From NCBI GenBank assembly GCA_002007365.1, contig LNZR01000090.1, forward strand, positions 1-59,074: DNA of 59,074 bases. Reading direction: 5' to 3'. Within the stretch, counting starts at the first letter, position 1, and each line of letters begins with the position of its first letter. Shown one piece after another: positions 32,860 through 42,279 of the stretch. This DNA is from Epulopiscium sp. Nele67-Bin005 (lineage in GTDB: Bacteria > Bacillota > Clostridia > Lachnospirales > Cellulosilyticaceae). Under the pieces are notes generated by a model. The model ran no database searches and was not told where the DNA came from. It worked only from the letters and a program-made list of their open reading frames with translations. A program made the position numbers and the translations under genes.

Positions 32860-35175
32860 TTACTCTATAACTTTGTTGAAAAAGTTGCTATTTGTGTTGG
32901 TAATTAGAGGTTTGCCAAAAATCACACTTTCTAATACATCTTTTGCGATTTTTTTATTTTCAATGGTAAATTGAACTCTACTAGATTGCAAATTACTAAT
33001 AGATTTGAGGTCTTGACTATAAATATATGTTGGTAATTGTGTTAGAATTTGCATATAACAAGCTTGGCAATTTGTTACAATGTTCCAACGTTCTTTTTTT
33101 CTATCTTCTAAAACATAATTATTTTTGTTACATGTGCCATTTTGACTTATTAAACATTGTTCGGTAGTCATAACAGGTAAATGACCATAAATTATTTTTT
33201 GAAACGGAAAATTTATACCCTTAAGTTCAGATTTATTAACTTCTTCTGAAATAGTCAATTGATTAACGCCTAAATTTAGCCAATATGTTGCACTTTCGTA
33301 ATTTGTAATATTTAGATTATAATCTAAATGGCAAGGTTTTTTGAGTTCCAAAACTTTGTGTGCTTGACCTAAAGTTCTACATAAATAACCTACTTCAGGA
33401 TTATCAAAAAATAGTTCATGATTAATATTCCATAAAGAATTTTTCATTATATATGGTAAAGCTATAAAAAATTTTTTGTTAGAATTACTAGTTAACTCAA
33501 AAGCTTTTTGGTTATTTTCTACAGTGCTATCCCACTCCCAATAAATAGTTTCTATTTGGGGATAAGAAATAGCTACTTCTAATTGGTCTAAAGTTTTTAC
33601 AGCTACTACCAAGGTTGGTTTTTTGATATTAAAATTTTGTTCAAATTGTTTATAAATAGGAGCAGAAATTTGGGGTAAATTTAGTAATTCTGCCTCCAAA
33701 CTTTCGGTAGCCGATCTACGAAGCTCATTTAGTTTACTCATAACTACATAACTATTTTCTTCCCAGTCGATTTCAAATTGATTGATTTTAAAGGGGGTAG
33801 CTCCAAATTTTTGAAGTTGAGATGCTACTTTTTCAACAGTTACAGGGTTATTTTGTGCTGGCTCTAAAATTTCACCAAAAACTTTTATTGAGGTAGAGTT
33901 ATATTTTAGGGTTAACTCTATAGGTTTGCCGATAATACCTTTTGCATAAGCTGATATAGGCAATTTACGATTATTTTTTTCATAGGTTTTTTTGAGGTCT
34001 TTTAAAAGCTGGTGATCTTTAGAAAGATAAACTAGACTTCCTTTTTCGGCAGGCTCATTTAAGTTAATAATAAAATTTTTGTGTGCTGGATATTGTTTTG
34101 AAATCCCTGTCCCTATATGCTTTTTACTGTTCCAAATTTCAATTCCATCTCCAGCGTGAAGTTCTTTTTCTGTAAATATTGTAGCTTGTTTCTTTTTGAA
34201 GTCATAACTAACAACATGACCGATTTTTAATCCAATATTTTTGGGACTTTTGACAGTAATCATATCTGCGTTGCCTTTATTTTTATAGTAACCCCTAGAA
34301 AACCCTCCTCTATTAAAAATAGTTTGTAACTTTTTGATATCTTCATCATTAACTTTATATAATTTTTGGTTATTTTCACTACGAATTTTATCAATATATT
34401 TTCTATATGTTCCAATTACAGAAGCCACATATTCTGGAGATTTCATACGACCTTCTACCTTTAAAGAATGTACTCCAATCTTTAAAATTTCTGGTAAGAT
34501 ATCAAGAGTACAAATATCTTTAGGGCTTAATAGATAACGGTTTTTTGCAACTATTTTATCATTTTGATAAAGAGAATATTCCATTCTGCAAGGTTGAGCG
34601 CATCTACCACGATTTCCACTACGACCCCCTATTAAGCTACTCATTAAACATTGCCCCGAATATGAATAACATAATGCACCATGTACAAAAGTTTCTATTT
34701 CGATATCTACATTTTGGATAATTTCACCAATTTCTTTTAAAGTTAATTCTCGAGCTAAAACTATTCTTTTGAAGCCTTGACTTTTTAAAAATTTTGCATC
34801 TTCTACACTATGAACGCTAAGTTGAGTGCTTGCATGAAGTGTGATTGTAGGAAAATACTGTTTAACTAATTTAGCAATGCCTAAATCTTGGATTATAATT
34901 GCATCTATATTTAAATTTTGTAGTTCGACAAGATAATTAAATAGAGAGTCCAATTCTTGATTTTTGATTAAAGTATTGAGTGTGATATAAACTTTTATAC
35001 CTCGTAGTTTACAATAATTAATTATTTCTCGTAAATTTTCGGTATCAAAATTATCTGCTTGATTTCTTGCATTAAAAATTTTACCCCCTAAAAATATAGC
35101 ATCTGCACCATTTTCAATAGCGGCATAGGCGTTTTCTAATTTTCCAACTGGTGCTAATAGTTCGACTGTGTTCAT
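32860..35175 (-). CDS. U32 family peptidase, long form (RlhA/DUF3656-like)
   Basis: ATG 35,175 follows AAAGGAG at eight bases; a six-codon longer frame overlaps that site. The 771-residue product has the U32 core: ELLAPVGKLENAYAAIENGAD, FVHGALCYSYSGQCLMSS, GNRGRCAQPCR and SLKVEGRMKSPEYVA. The C-terminal extension and the CNKNN...CQACY cysteines resemble long forms. E. coli RlhA of this family hydroxylates 23S rRNA C2501 using prephenate-derived chemistry, so RNA modification is more likely than proteolysis. It is flanked by zapA and ftsW. Confidence 0.88.
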   Translation of the reverse strand: MNTVELLAPVGKLENAYAAIENGADAIFLGGKIFNARNQADNFDTENLREIINYCKLRGIKVYITLNTLIKNQELDSLFNYLVELQNLNIDAIIIQDLGIAKLVKQYFPTITLHASTQLSVHSVEDAKFLKSQGFKRIVLARELTLKEIGEIIQNVDIEIETFVHGALCYSYSGQCLMSSLIGGRSGNRGRCAQPCRMEYSLYQNDKIVAKNRYLLSPKDICTLDILPEILKIGVHSLKVEGRMKSPEYVASVIGTYRKYIDKIRSENNQKLYKVNDEDIKKLQTIFNRGGFSRGYYKNKGNADMITVKSPKNIGLKIGHVVSYDFKKKQATIFTEKELHAGDGIEIWNSKKHIGTGISKQYPAHKNFIINLNEPAEKGSLVYLSKDHQLLKDLKKTYEKNNRKLPISAYAKGIIGKPIELTLKYNSTSIKVFGEILEPAQNNPVTVEKVASQLQKFGATPFKINQFEIDWEENSYVVMSKLNELRRSATESLEAELLNLPQISAPIYKQFEQNFNIKKPTLVVAVKTLDQLEVAISYPQIETIYWEWDSTVENNQKAFELTSNSNKKFFIALPYIMKNSLWNINHELFFDNPEVGYLCRTLGQAHKVLELKKPCHLDYNLNITNYESATYWLNLGVNQLTISEEVNKSELKGINFPFQKIIYGHLPVMTTEQCLISQNGTCNKNNYVLEDRKKERWNIVTNCQACYMQILTQLPTYIYSQDLKSISNLQSSRVQFTIENKKIAKDVLESVIFGKPLITNTNSNFFNKVIE

Positions 35176-35198
35176 AAAAAATTCTCCTTTCAAAATAC

Positions 35199-35228
35199 GG
35201 ACAAAAATGTAACATTATCATGATTTTT
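35199..35228 (-). repeat. Dispersed 30-bp intergenic element, copy B
   Basis: On the minus strand AAAAATCATGATAATG and, 18 bases after AAAAATC, TGTCC. It sits about 20 bases upstream of the ribosome site of the U32 peptidase gene, so it is in the leader or promoter of that gene. Confidence 0.6.
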
Positions 35229-35337
35229 GAAATTAGCTTTTCGAAATTATTGTAAAGCTATTTGATTTTTGAATTTTAAAATCTAAATCTTGAGTGAGTT
35301 ATAAATCTTATTTAATAAAATATTGTAGTTCATAAAA

Positions 35338-35364
35338 ATAGGACTAACCATAAAGATTAGTCTA
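35338..35364 (-). terminator. Terminator of zapA
   Basis: On the minus strand AGACTAATC and GGTTAGTCC pair around TTTAT and are followed by TATTTTTATG, just after the zapA stop. It may separate zapA from the U32 peptidase gene. Confidence 0.7.
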
Positions 35365-35368
35365 AAAT

Positions 35369-35713
35369 TTATTTTTTAGTTTTCATTTTTGCTTCCATTT
35401 TAAAGCGATTAATTTCGGCATTTAATTCTCGTGTTCGTTCAAGAAGTGCAACTTTATCGTGGTCACTTTGTTGTAATTCTGATATACAATCTTCTAGTTC
35501 TTTTTGAATTTTTAAATTGTTACTTGCTATGTTCATTGCTGTTAAAATCGCAACTTGTGCCACGCTTAAACGCTTTCCTGAATCGGTTTTTTGAATTTCC
35601 GACATTTGAGTGTTAATCATCGTTCCAACTTTTTGAATATGCTCGCTTGACTCCTCTCCATAAATAGGGTAAATTTGCCCACCGATAATAACTTCAACTT
35701 TATTTTTTGCCAT
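35369..35713 (-). CDS. zapA: Cell division protein ZapA
   Basis: ATG 35,713 is preceded by GGAGTG; the open frame extends upstream into a promoter and is not used. The 114-residue product has the ZapA globular head (KVEVIIGGQIYPIYG, then EHIQKVGTMINTQM) and a long C-terminal coiled coil (residues 65-110). ZapA bundles FtsZ filaments at the division ring. It is upstream of a U32 peptidase and FtsW/PBP genes, a common clostridial arrangement. Confidence 0.9.
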   Translation of the reverse strand: MAKNKVEVIIGGQIYPIYGEESSEHIQKVGTMINTQMSEIQKTDSGKRLSVAQVAILTAMNIASNNLKIQKELEDCISELQQSDHDKVALLERTRELNAEINRFKMEAKMKTKK

Positions 35714-35770
35714 AAATTTACACTCCGTATATTTATCTGTGTTTTTGTCATTATAAAATGTTTTTTTAGC

Positions 35771-35800
35771 AGTATACCACAAAAAAACCCATATTATCAA
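35771..35800 (-). promoter_or_regulatory. Promoter of zapA
   Basis: On the minus strand TTGATA (35,800-35,795), an 18-base spacer and TATACT (35,776-35,771). Confidence 0.65.
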
Positions 35801-35906
35801 TTATTATTTCACGGAAATTTAACTTTTCAAATTATGGGTATTCCCTATGGCTAACTATATGATATAATAAACCTATCAAATCGTAGAGGAGTTTGGGAAA
35901 AAGCAA

Positions 35907-37556
35907 ATGTCAACGCAAAATATTTTAAAAGGGGCTATGGTTTTAGCTTTAGCGTCAGTAACTAGTAAAATAATTGGTATGTTATATAAAATTCCAATTA
36001 CTAACATTATTGGCGACCAAGGAAATGCAATTTATGCAAGTGCATATAATATGTATGTTTTATTAATCACATTTTCAGCAATTGGAATGCCTTCAGCCAT
36101 TTCAAAACTGGTTTCTGAGAGGTATAGTGTGGGGGCGTATCGAGAGGCGTATCGAGTTTATAAAATTGCTCTTTGTTATGCCACGATGTTATCTTTTTTG
36201 TTGGCCAGCATATTATGGTTTGGGGCTGAAACTATTGCTGATACTATGAAAAATCCAGATTTAATGATGCCGCTTAGGGCGCTTGCTCCTACCAGTGTTA
36301 TTGTAACTATCATGGCCGTGTCAAGGGGGTATTTTCAAGGAATGGGTCGAATGGGCCCTACTGCGATTTCGCAAGTTATCGAACAGATTTTTAACGCTAT
36401 TGCAAGTGTGTTGCTGGCTTATTATTTTATTTCTGAAGGAGTGGTTGAGGCTGCTACTGGAAGTACTCTAGGGACAGGGATAGGAGCAGTTGCAGGGCTT
36501 TTGATTTTGGTAGTAATTGCACTTAGGAGCAAAGTTAAAACTACTAATAAAGAAGAAAATCTTGATGAACTTGCAGAAAAATTTATTGGAGAAAGTTCAG
36601 GAAGTGTTTTAAAAGGGATATTAATTACAGTTATTCCAATTGTAATTAGTACTTCAATTTTTGCGATTATAACAAATATCGACACCCTTATGTTAAATAC
36701 GTATTTACCAAACTTAGTTGATGAGATAGTTTATAACGAACAATATTATTTGTTGCCTGTAACTGACAGTGATACAATGGATACTTTGGATATTGTAAAT
36801 AGTTTAGCAGGTCAATATTTAGGAAAATATTTAACATTAATTAATGTTCCAGTTGCTTTAATTTTAACTATAGCAATGGCTGCAACCCCTTCAATTTCAG
36901 GGTCTATGGCCAAAAATGATTTAGATGATGTGCGAGAGAAATCTAAGATGATAATTAAGCTTGGATTTTTGTTTGCAGCACCTTCAGCAGTAGGATTAAC
37001 GTTGTTTGCGTACCCTATTATGAACTTATTATACAGGCAAATTCCAGATGGTGGGGAACTTTTAATTTGGGGTAGTATATCAATTTTATTTATTGCAACT
37101 GCCCAGCTTACAACTGGAATTTTACAAGGAATGGGCAAACAAAGTATACCTACAAAACATGCTTTTATTGCCTGTATTATTAAAGTTTTATGTAACTTTG
37201 TGTTTTTGCAATATGCACAAATAAATATATATTCTGTTGTGCATAGTACTACAATTTGTTATTTAATTTATGCAATTTTGAATACAAGATATATAAAAAA
37301 TGAAATAGAATTAGAATTAAATTGGCACTTATTAGCTATAAAACCTATAATTGCAGCTATGGGAATGGGGGTAATATCATTTAGTGTGTATTGTATTCTA
37401 AATTGGATTATTCCATTTTCTGGATTATGGTTAATTATTTCGGTATCTTTAGCTGTAGTTTTATATGCGATAATTGGAATTTTAATTGGGGCAATAACTA
37501 AGAATGATATTGAAAATATTCCTGGTGGGCATAAAATTTTAAAATTATTAAAGTAA
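35907..37556 (+). CDS. SpoVB/YtgP (MurJ-type) lipid flippase
   Basis: The 549-residue MOP-superfamily protein has about 14 membrane helices. Its N-terminus, GAMVLALASVTSKIIGMLYK, the GMPSAISKLVSE segment and RGYFQGMGRMGPTAISQV are characteristic of the SpoVB/YtgP group, which flips lipid II for peptidoglycan synthesis or sporulation cortex. Which of the two it serves cannot be told from sequence. The gene is divergent from zapA across a 193-base region with TATAAT near 35,863. GAGGAG precedes the ATG. Confidence 0.9.
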   Translation: MSTQNILKGAMVLALASVTSKIIGMLYKIPITNIIGDQGNAIYASAYNMYVLLITFSAIGMPSAISKLVSERYSVGAYREAYRVYKIALCYATMLSFLLASILWFGAETIADTMKNPDLMMPLRALAPTSVIVTIMAVSRGYFQGMGRMGPTAISQVIEQIFNAIASVLLAYYFISEGVVEAATGSTLGTGIGAVAGLLILVVIALRSKVKTTNKEENLDELAEKFIGESSGSVLKGILITVIPIVISTSIFAIITNIDTLMLNTYLPNLVDEIVYNEQYYLLPVTDSDTMDTLDIVNSLAGQYLGKYLTLINVPVALILTIAMAATPSISGSMAKNDLDDVREKSKMIIKLGFLFAAPSAVGLTLFAYPIMNLLYRQIPDGGELLIWGSISILFIATAQLTTGILQGMGKQSIPTKHAFIACIIKVLCNFVFLQYAQINIYSVVHSTTICYLIYAILNTRYIKNEIELELNWHLLAIKPIIAAMGMGVISFSVYCILNWIIPFSGLWLIISVSLAVVLYAIIGILIGAITKNDIENIPGGHKILKLLK

Positions 37557-37685
37557 TATAACCATTGATTTTACAGGGTTTATACAACTAAATAAAAAAT
37601 ATTTAAAAAAATTTCTCTCTTTGTGTATAGAATGAATGATTTGAGGTCAATACTCTAATTACCATACATTTAGGGAGGAATTATT

Positions 37686-38312
37686 ATGTTAACACAAAAG
37701 CAATATTTAAGTTTATTAGTTGTAGCTATAGGAATTTTTGGAGCATTATTTTTTGCAACATATTTATATACAACAGATGGATTTTTATTTAATACAAAAA
37801 GTGGGTTTGAGATAGAAGATGTCTTTGAAACCCCTATAAATAGTAGTGTTACTGGAGATAGTAGCATTCAAGTGGTGGAGGAAAAGCCTCAGAAGGTAAC
37901 TATTTTACCAACAACATTAATTGAGCTGATAGTTAGAGATCAAGATGGAAATTTGGTAACTCAAGAAATAGTTGACCCGTATAGTTTGATGGGGCTTTCT
38001 GAAGAAGAGGTAGCGAGTTTGTTTTCAAATTATAACTTGATAAAATTTGATAGTGATAACGTTATTTTGGAAGGTGAAACTTATATTGAACCTGAACGAG
38101 TAAAGTATTATTTGGGGGTTCGAAATGATGAGATTGGTATTATTTTAGAAGATGAAATTTTTCAAGAAATTGGAATTCAAGCGAGTGAATTTTCTAGTTA
38201 TATCAATACTTTGTTAAAGTTTGAGCTGATTTCTGTAGACTATGAGCAAAAAGCACTTCTTGAGAGAAATCCCTATTATATAGAAAGTATTTTGCAAAAT
38301 TTGACTGATTAA
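37686..38312 (+). CDS. Membrane-anchored protein with BofC C-terminal-like domain
   Basis: The 208-residue product has an N-terminal membrane helix (residues 8-28), an acidic linker and a C-terminal region. That region, RVKYYLGVRNDEIGIIL, resembles the BofC C-terminal domain (consensus KYYLGxxxGxIxVY). BofC in B. subtilis delays SpoIVB signalling between forespore and mother cell; stand-alone domains of this type are common next to HI0933 flavoproteins in clostridia and lack a known role. GGGAGG precedes the ATG and the next gene starts 13 bases after the stop. Confidence 0.6.
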   Translation: MLTQKQYLSLLVVAIGIFGALFFATYLYTTDGFLFNTKSGFEIEDVFETPINSSVTGDSSIQVVEEKPQKVTILPTTLIELIVRDQDGNLVTQEIVDPYSLMGLSEEEVASLFSNYNLIKFDSDNVILEGETYIEPERVKYYLGVRNDEIGIILEDEIFQEIGIQASEFSSYINTLLKFELISVDYEQKALLERNPYYIESILQNLTD

Positions 38313-38325
38313 GAAAGGGGGATTT

Positions 38326-39567
38326 ATGAAAAAAGTTATTGTTATTGGGGCTGGGGCATCGGGGTTGGTTAGTGCCATTTTGTTAGCTAGAAATAATATA
38401 GAAGTAACTTTGGTGGAACGATTAAATTCGGTTGGAAAAAAGTTGTTAGCTACTGGAAATGGAAGATGTAATCTTAGTAATACCCAGATTTCGCCTTCCA
38501 AATTTCATAGCTCATACAAAGGAGAGTTTTTTTTGCCTATTGAGAGGTTTGGACTTGAGAAAACTCTTCAATTTTTTGAGGAGCTTGGGATTATTCCTCT
38601 TGTAGAAAATAATAAGGTGTATCCTTTGTCGGAGCAGGCTACAAGTGTGGTTGATGTTTTGCGACTGGAGGTTGAGAATTTAAATATTAAATTAATGAGT
38701 GAGTTTGAAGTAAATAAAATTATTGCTCCTACTAAAAATAAACCTATGTTTATAGTTGAGGGAGTACAGCAAGAAGCTACTATCCAATTAAAATCTGAGA
38801 ATGTAATTGTTGCAACTGGTGGGCTTGCTGGAATTCCTGTTGAAAATTTGAGCTATAATTTTATTTCTAAACTTGGTCATACAATAACTCCACTACTACC
38901 AACACTTGTACATTTGAGTTCGTCAAGTCCTCATTGTAAATATATGCAGGGGGTTCGTGTTCAGACTGTAGTTAAAATTTATGAAAAAAATAAATTGCTA
39001 AGAGAAGAAAAAGGGGAAGTATTATTTACAAAAGATGGTTTGTCAGGACCTCCTATTTTTCAAGTAAGTAGAGTTGCTAGCATTTGTTTGCAAAAGAAAT
39101 CTAGTTGTTATGTAACTTTGGATTTGTGTCCAAATTATTTGCAAGATGAAGTCGTTGAAAAAATTTATACTAGAATTACAAATTTTCCAACTAGAAAAAT
39201 TTCGGATTTACTAGTTGGGTGGATTAATAGTAAAGTTGCTAGTAGATTATTAAAAGATATTGAAAAATCAGATGTCCGTACTTTAGATAGTTTGGATTAT
39301 ACAGAAGTTGAACAACTAGCTAAAGTTTTAAAAAGTTTTAAATTTGAAATTATTAGTACTCGAGATTTTAAGTTTGCCCAGTCAACAATTGGTGGGGTAA
39401 AGCTTGAGGAAGTAGATTTAAATACTATGAAATCAAAAATTATACAAGGATTGTATTTTACTGGTGAAGTGCTTGATGTTGATGGTGATTGTGGAGGCTA
39501 TAATTTGCAATGGGCTTGGTCGACAGCGTTTGTAGCTAGTGAACATATTATAAGTGAGGAAAAATAA
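38326..39567 (+). CDS. HI0933 family FAD-dependent oxidoreductase
   Basis: The 413-residue flavoprotein begins with a dinucleotide-binding motif, VIVIGAGASGLVSAIL, then KKLLATGNGRCNLSN, which is diagnostic for the HI0933/YhiN family. The C-terminus has GLYFTGEVLDVDGDCGGYN, closing the FAD site. One family member, BaiN, saturates bile-acid double bonds, but most are uncharacterised. AAAGGGG precedes the ATG. The stop and the next start are adjacent (TAAATG), so it is coupled to the next flavoprotein. Confidence 0.9.
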   Translation: MKKVIVIGAGASGLVSAILLARNNIEVTLVERLNSVGKKLLATGNGRCNLSNTQISPSKFHSSYKGEFFLPIERFGLEKTLQFFEELGIIPLVENNKVYPLSEQATSVVDVLRLEVENLNIKLMSEFEVNKIIAPTKNKPMFIVEGVQQEATIQLKSENVIVATGGLAGIPVENLSYNFISKLGHTITPLLPTLVHLSSSSPHCKYMQGVRVQTVVKIYEKNKLLREEKGEVLFTKDGLSGPPIFQVSRVASICLQKKSSCYVTLDLCPNYLQDEVVEKIYTRITNFPTRKISDLLVGWINSKVASRLLKDIEKSDVRTLDSLDYTEVEQLAKVLKSFKFEIISTRDFKFAQSTIGGVKLEEVDLNTMKSKIIQGLYFTGEVLDVDGDCGGYNLQWAWSTAFVASEHIISEEK

Positions 39568-41154
39568 ATGGTTAGAATACATGATGTTAAGTTAAATCTT
39601 GACGATAAAGAAGAAGTTATTAAGAAAAAAATTGCGAAGAAGCTTAAAGTTCCGATTGATTATATAGTTAGATATAATCTTTTTAAGGAAGCTGTTGATG
39701 CTAGAAATAAAGAAGATATTCGTTTAGTTTGTGGATATGATGTTGAATTAACAAAAGAAGAAGTCTATTTAAAAAAGTTTCCAAACATGAAATCTCCAGA
39801 TAATAAATATCAATATGTTGAGTGTGGAGAGTTGCCTCTTACATACGCACCTATTGTGGTGGGTACTGGGCCTTGTGGTCTTTTTGCAGGTTTAATTTTG
39901 GCTCAAATGGGATATAATCCAATTATAATTGAGCGTGGAAAACACATTGATGCAAGAGTTAAAGATGTTGAAAATTTTTGGACAACTGGGAATTTTAATC
40001 CAAACTCTAACGTTCAATTTGGAGAAGGAGGAGCAGGAACTTTTTCTGATGGGAAGTTAGTAACTCAAATTAAAAATAAACGAGGAACTAAAGTTTTGGA
40101 AGAGTTTGTTCGAGCAGGAGCGCCAGAAGAAATTTTATATAACAACAAACCTCATATTGGAACAGATATTTTGAGAGATGTAGTTAAAAATATTAGATTA
40201 GAAATCGAGAAGCTGGGAGGAGAATTCCGTTTTGAGACATGTCTTACTAATATTAAGGAAGAAAATGGTAAATTAGTTGCTATTGAAGTTAATAATTGTG
40301 AGTGGATAAATGCTGAAGTTTGTGTATTGGCGCTTGGACATAGTGCAAGAGATACTTTTTCGATGTTGCACACTTCTAATGTAGAAATTGCTCAAAAACC
40401 TTTTGCTATGGGAATGAGAATTGAACATTTGCAAGAGTGGATTGATGAAGCTCAATATGGTGAATTTAAGGACCACCCAAACCTTAGACCTGCTGATTAT
40501 AAAGCTGTTCATCACTGTGATAATGGTAGAACAGTTTATAGTTTTTGTATGTGTCCAGGGGGTTATGTTGTAGCTTCGGCATCAGAAGAAAATGCTATAG
40601 TGACTAATGGAATGAGTGAATTTAAACGTGATGGTAAAAATGCAAATAGTGGAATTTTGGTAAATGTTAAACCTGAAGATTTTGGAAGTGAGAACCCTCT
40701 AGCTGGAGTTGAATTACAAAGAAATTTAGAAAAGTTAGCTTATAAATTAGGTGGTGAAAATTATAATGCACCTGTGCAAACTGTTGGGGATTTCTTAAAT
40801 AATAAGGAAACTACTAAAATTGGAATTGTAAAACCAACGTACAAGCCTGATGTTAAAGGCGCAAATTTACGAGCGAATTTACCTACTGAAATTGGAAATT
40901 CAATTGCCGAAGCTATAGAGGTTTTTGGAAAGAAAATTAAAAACTTTGACCATAAAGAAGCAATCTTTACTGGATTTGAAACTCGTAGTTCTTCACCAAT
41001 TCGTATTTTTAGAGAGTCTAAAACTTTTGAGAGTAATATTTCTGGGTTATACCCTGCAGGTGAAGGAGCAGGATATGCAGGGGGGATTACTTCTGCTGGT
41101 GTAGATGGAATTATGGTAGCTGAGGCGATTGCCAAAAAGTATTGTAATAATTAG
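39568..41154 (+). CDS. FAD-dependent dehydrogenase-like protein (COG2509)
   Basis: The 528-residue product starts with a small RNA- or protein-binding-like domain (residues 1-75, rich in Lys and Glu). The FAD domain follows: PIVVGTGPCGLFAGLILAQ, VQFGEGGAGTFSDGKLVT and a C-terminal YPAGEGAGYAGGITSAGVDG. This is the COG2509 uncharacterised FAD-dependent dehydrogenase family. It is often in the same operon as HI0933 proteins, as here. The substrate is unknown. Confidence 0.88.
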   Translation: MVRIHDVKLNLDDKEEVIKKKIAKKLKVPIDYIVRYNLFKEAVDARNKEDIRLVCGYDVELTKEEVYLKKFPNMKSPDNKYQYVECGELPLTYAPIVVGTGPCGLFAGLILAQMGYNPIIIERGKHIDARVKDVENFWTTGNFNPNSNVQFGEGGAGTFSDGKLVTQIKNKRGTKVLEEFVRAGAPEEILYNNKPHIGTDILRDVVKNIRLEIEKLGGEFRFETCLTNIKEENGKLVAIEVNNCEWINAEVCVLALGHSARDTFSMLHTSNVEIAQKPFAMGMRIEHLQEWIDEAQYGEFKDHPNLRPADYKAVHHCDNGRTVYSFCMCPGGYVVASASEENAIVTNGMSEFKRDGKNANSGILVNVKPEDFGSENPLAGVELQRNLEKLAYKLGGENYNAPVQTVGDFLNNKETTKIGIVKPTYKPDVKGANLRANLPTEIGNSIAEAIEVFGKKIKNFDHKEAIFTGFETRSSSPIRIFRESKTFESNISGLYPAGEGAGYAGGITSAGVDGIMVAEAIAKKYCNN

Positions 41155-41226
41155 ATTTTAAACGACAAGAAGTATGATTTATTTGAAATACTATGTAACT
41201 ATATGTATTAATTTTTATGAAACACG

Positions 41227-41255
41227 TTGCATTTTGTAAAAAGACGTGTTATACT
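41227..41255 (+). promoter_or_regulatory. Promoter of rplS
   Basis: TTGCAT (41,227-41,232), a 17-base spacer and TATACT (41,250-41,255). Confidence 0.7.
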
Positions 41256-41261
41256 TCTAAA

Positions 41262-41333
41262 GTGTTATTATTCGGGTGGTCCTCTAATGAAAAAAGTATA
41301 TTAAGAACACCTCTGTGAAAAGGAGAAAATAAG
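41262..41333 (+). promoter_or_regulatory. Candidate L19-type leader in the rplS mRNA
   Basis: The 72-base leader contains GGGTG and CACC segments that can pair across an AT-rich loop, upstream of AAAGGAG. In Firmicutes an autoregulatory L19 leader occupies this place. The match is by position and a short possible stem, not a confident family assignment. Confidence 0.35.
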
Positions 41334-41684
41334 ATGAAAAACCAAATTATTCAAGAGATTGAAAACGAACAATTAAAAGCTGAAGTAACACCATTTAATG
41401 TAGGTGATACTGTACGTGTTTATGCAAAAATTAAAGAGGGACAAAGAGAACGTATTCAAATGTTTGAAGGTATCGTTCTTAAGCGCCAAAACGGTGGAGC
41501 TCGTGAAACATTTACAGTAAGAAGAATGTCACACGGAGTTGGAGTTGAAAAAACTTGGCCAGTACATTCACCAAATGTAGAAAAAATCGAAGTTATTCGC
41601 CGTGGTAAAGTTAGAAGAGCTAAATTAAATTACTTACGTGGACGTATTGGTAAACGTGCTAAAGTTAAAGAATTAGTAAGATAA
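41334..41684 (+). CDS. rplS: 50S ribosomal protein L19
   Basis: The 116-residue product has the L19 pattern: [52 protein letters not shown] and [15 protein letters not shown]19 lies at the 30S-50S interface. AAAAGGAG precedes the ATG. It has its own promoter and terminator and heads the conserved rplS-lepB-rbgA-rnhB order. Confidence 0.98.
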   Translation: MKNQIIQEIENEQLKAEVTPFNVGDTVRVYAKIKEGQRERIQMFEGIVLKRQNGGARETFTVRRMSHGVGVEKTWPVHSPNVEKIEVIRRGKVRRAKLNYLRGRIGKRAKVKELVR

Positions 41685-41692
41685 TTATTATT

Positions 41693-41717
41693 AAAGGGAC
41701 TTTATATAGTCCCTTTT
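41693..41717 (+). terminator. Terminator of rplS
   Basis: AAAGGGACT pairs with AGTCCCTTT around TTATAT, then TTTGT, nine bases after the stop. Confidence 0.85.
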
Positions 41718-41743
41718 TGTGTACAGAGAGAGGAACTTTTAGT

Positions 41744-42256
41744 TTGAGAAACAAGTTATCAAAATATCCTCTATTAAAAGATGTAATTATTGCAATTATT
41801 ATTTGTGCAGTATTATTAAATGTGGGGCAAATTTTTCAGGTTCAAGGCGACTCAATGTATCCTACTCTTGAAGATGGGCAATTGGTTATGTTAAATAAGT
41901 TATATTACAAAGTTTCCACTCCACAAGTTGGGCATATTATTGGTACGCAAATAGAAGATAAAGATTTTAATGCAGTTAAACGAATTATTGGTGTTCCACA
42001 TGATATTATTAATTATAAAGAGGGTATACTTTATGTAAATGATATGCCAATAAATCTAATGGAAGTTAGAGATAGAGGTGATATTGAATATCCGTTTGTT
42101 GTTCCAGAAAACGAATATTTTGTATTAGGTGATAATTTAGATGAAAGTATAGATAGTCGTTATGAAATTATTGGTTGTGTATCTGAAGAAAATATTATAG
42201 GCAAAATAGGCGTTAGATTATGGCCACTAATTCAAGATAGTTTTATTATAAAATAG
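41744..42256 (+). CDS. lepB: Signal peptidase I, paralogue 1
   Basis: TTG 41,744 is the likely start, since AGAGAGG lies about 11 bases upstream and an earlier in-frame TTG is within the rplS terminator. The 170-residue product has one membrane helix (residues 12-30), then the catalytic serine in QGDSMYPTL and the catalytic lysine in FNAVKRIIGVP, with FVLGDNLDESIDSR as the third family box. It cleaves signal peptides at the outer membrane face. It is the most divergent of the three copies here. Confidence 0.9.
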   Translation: MRNKLSKYPLLKDVIIAIIICAVLLNVGQIFQVQGDSMYPTLEDGQLVMLNKLYYKVSTPQVGHIIGTQIEDKDFNAVKRIIGVPHDIINYKEGILYVNDMPINLMEVRDRGDIEYPFVVPENEYFVLGDNLDESIDSRYEIIGCVSEENIIGKIGVRLWPLIQDSFIIK

Positions 42257-42279
42257 TACTTTAGATAAAAGGAGAAAAT

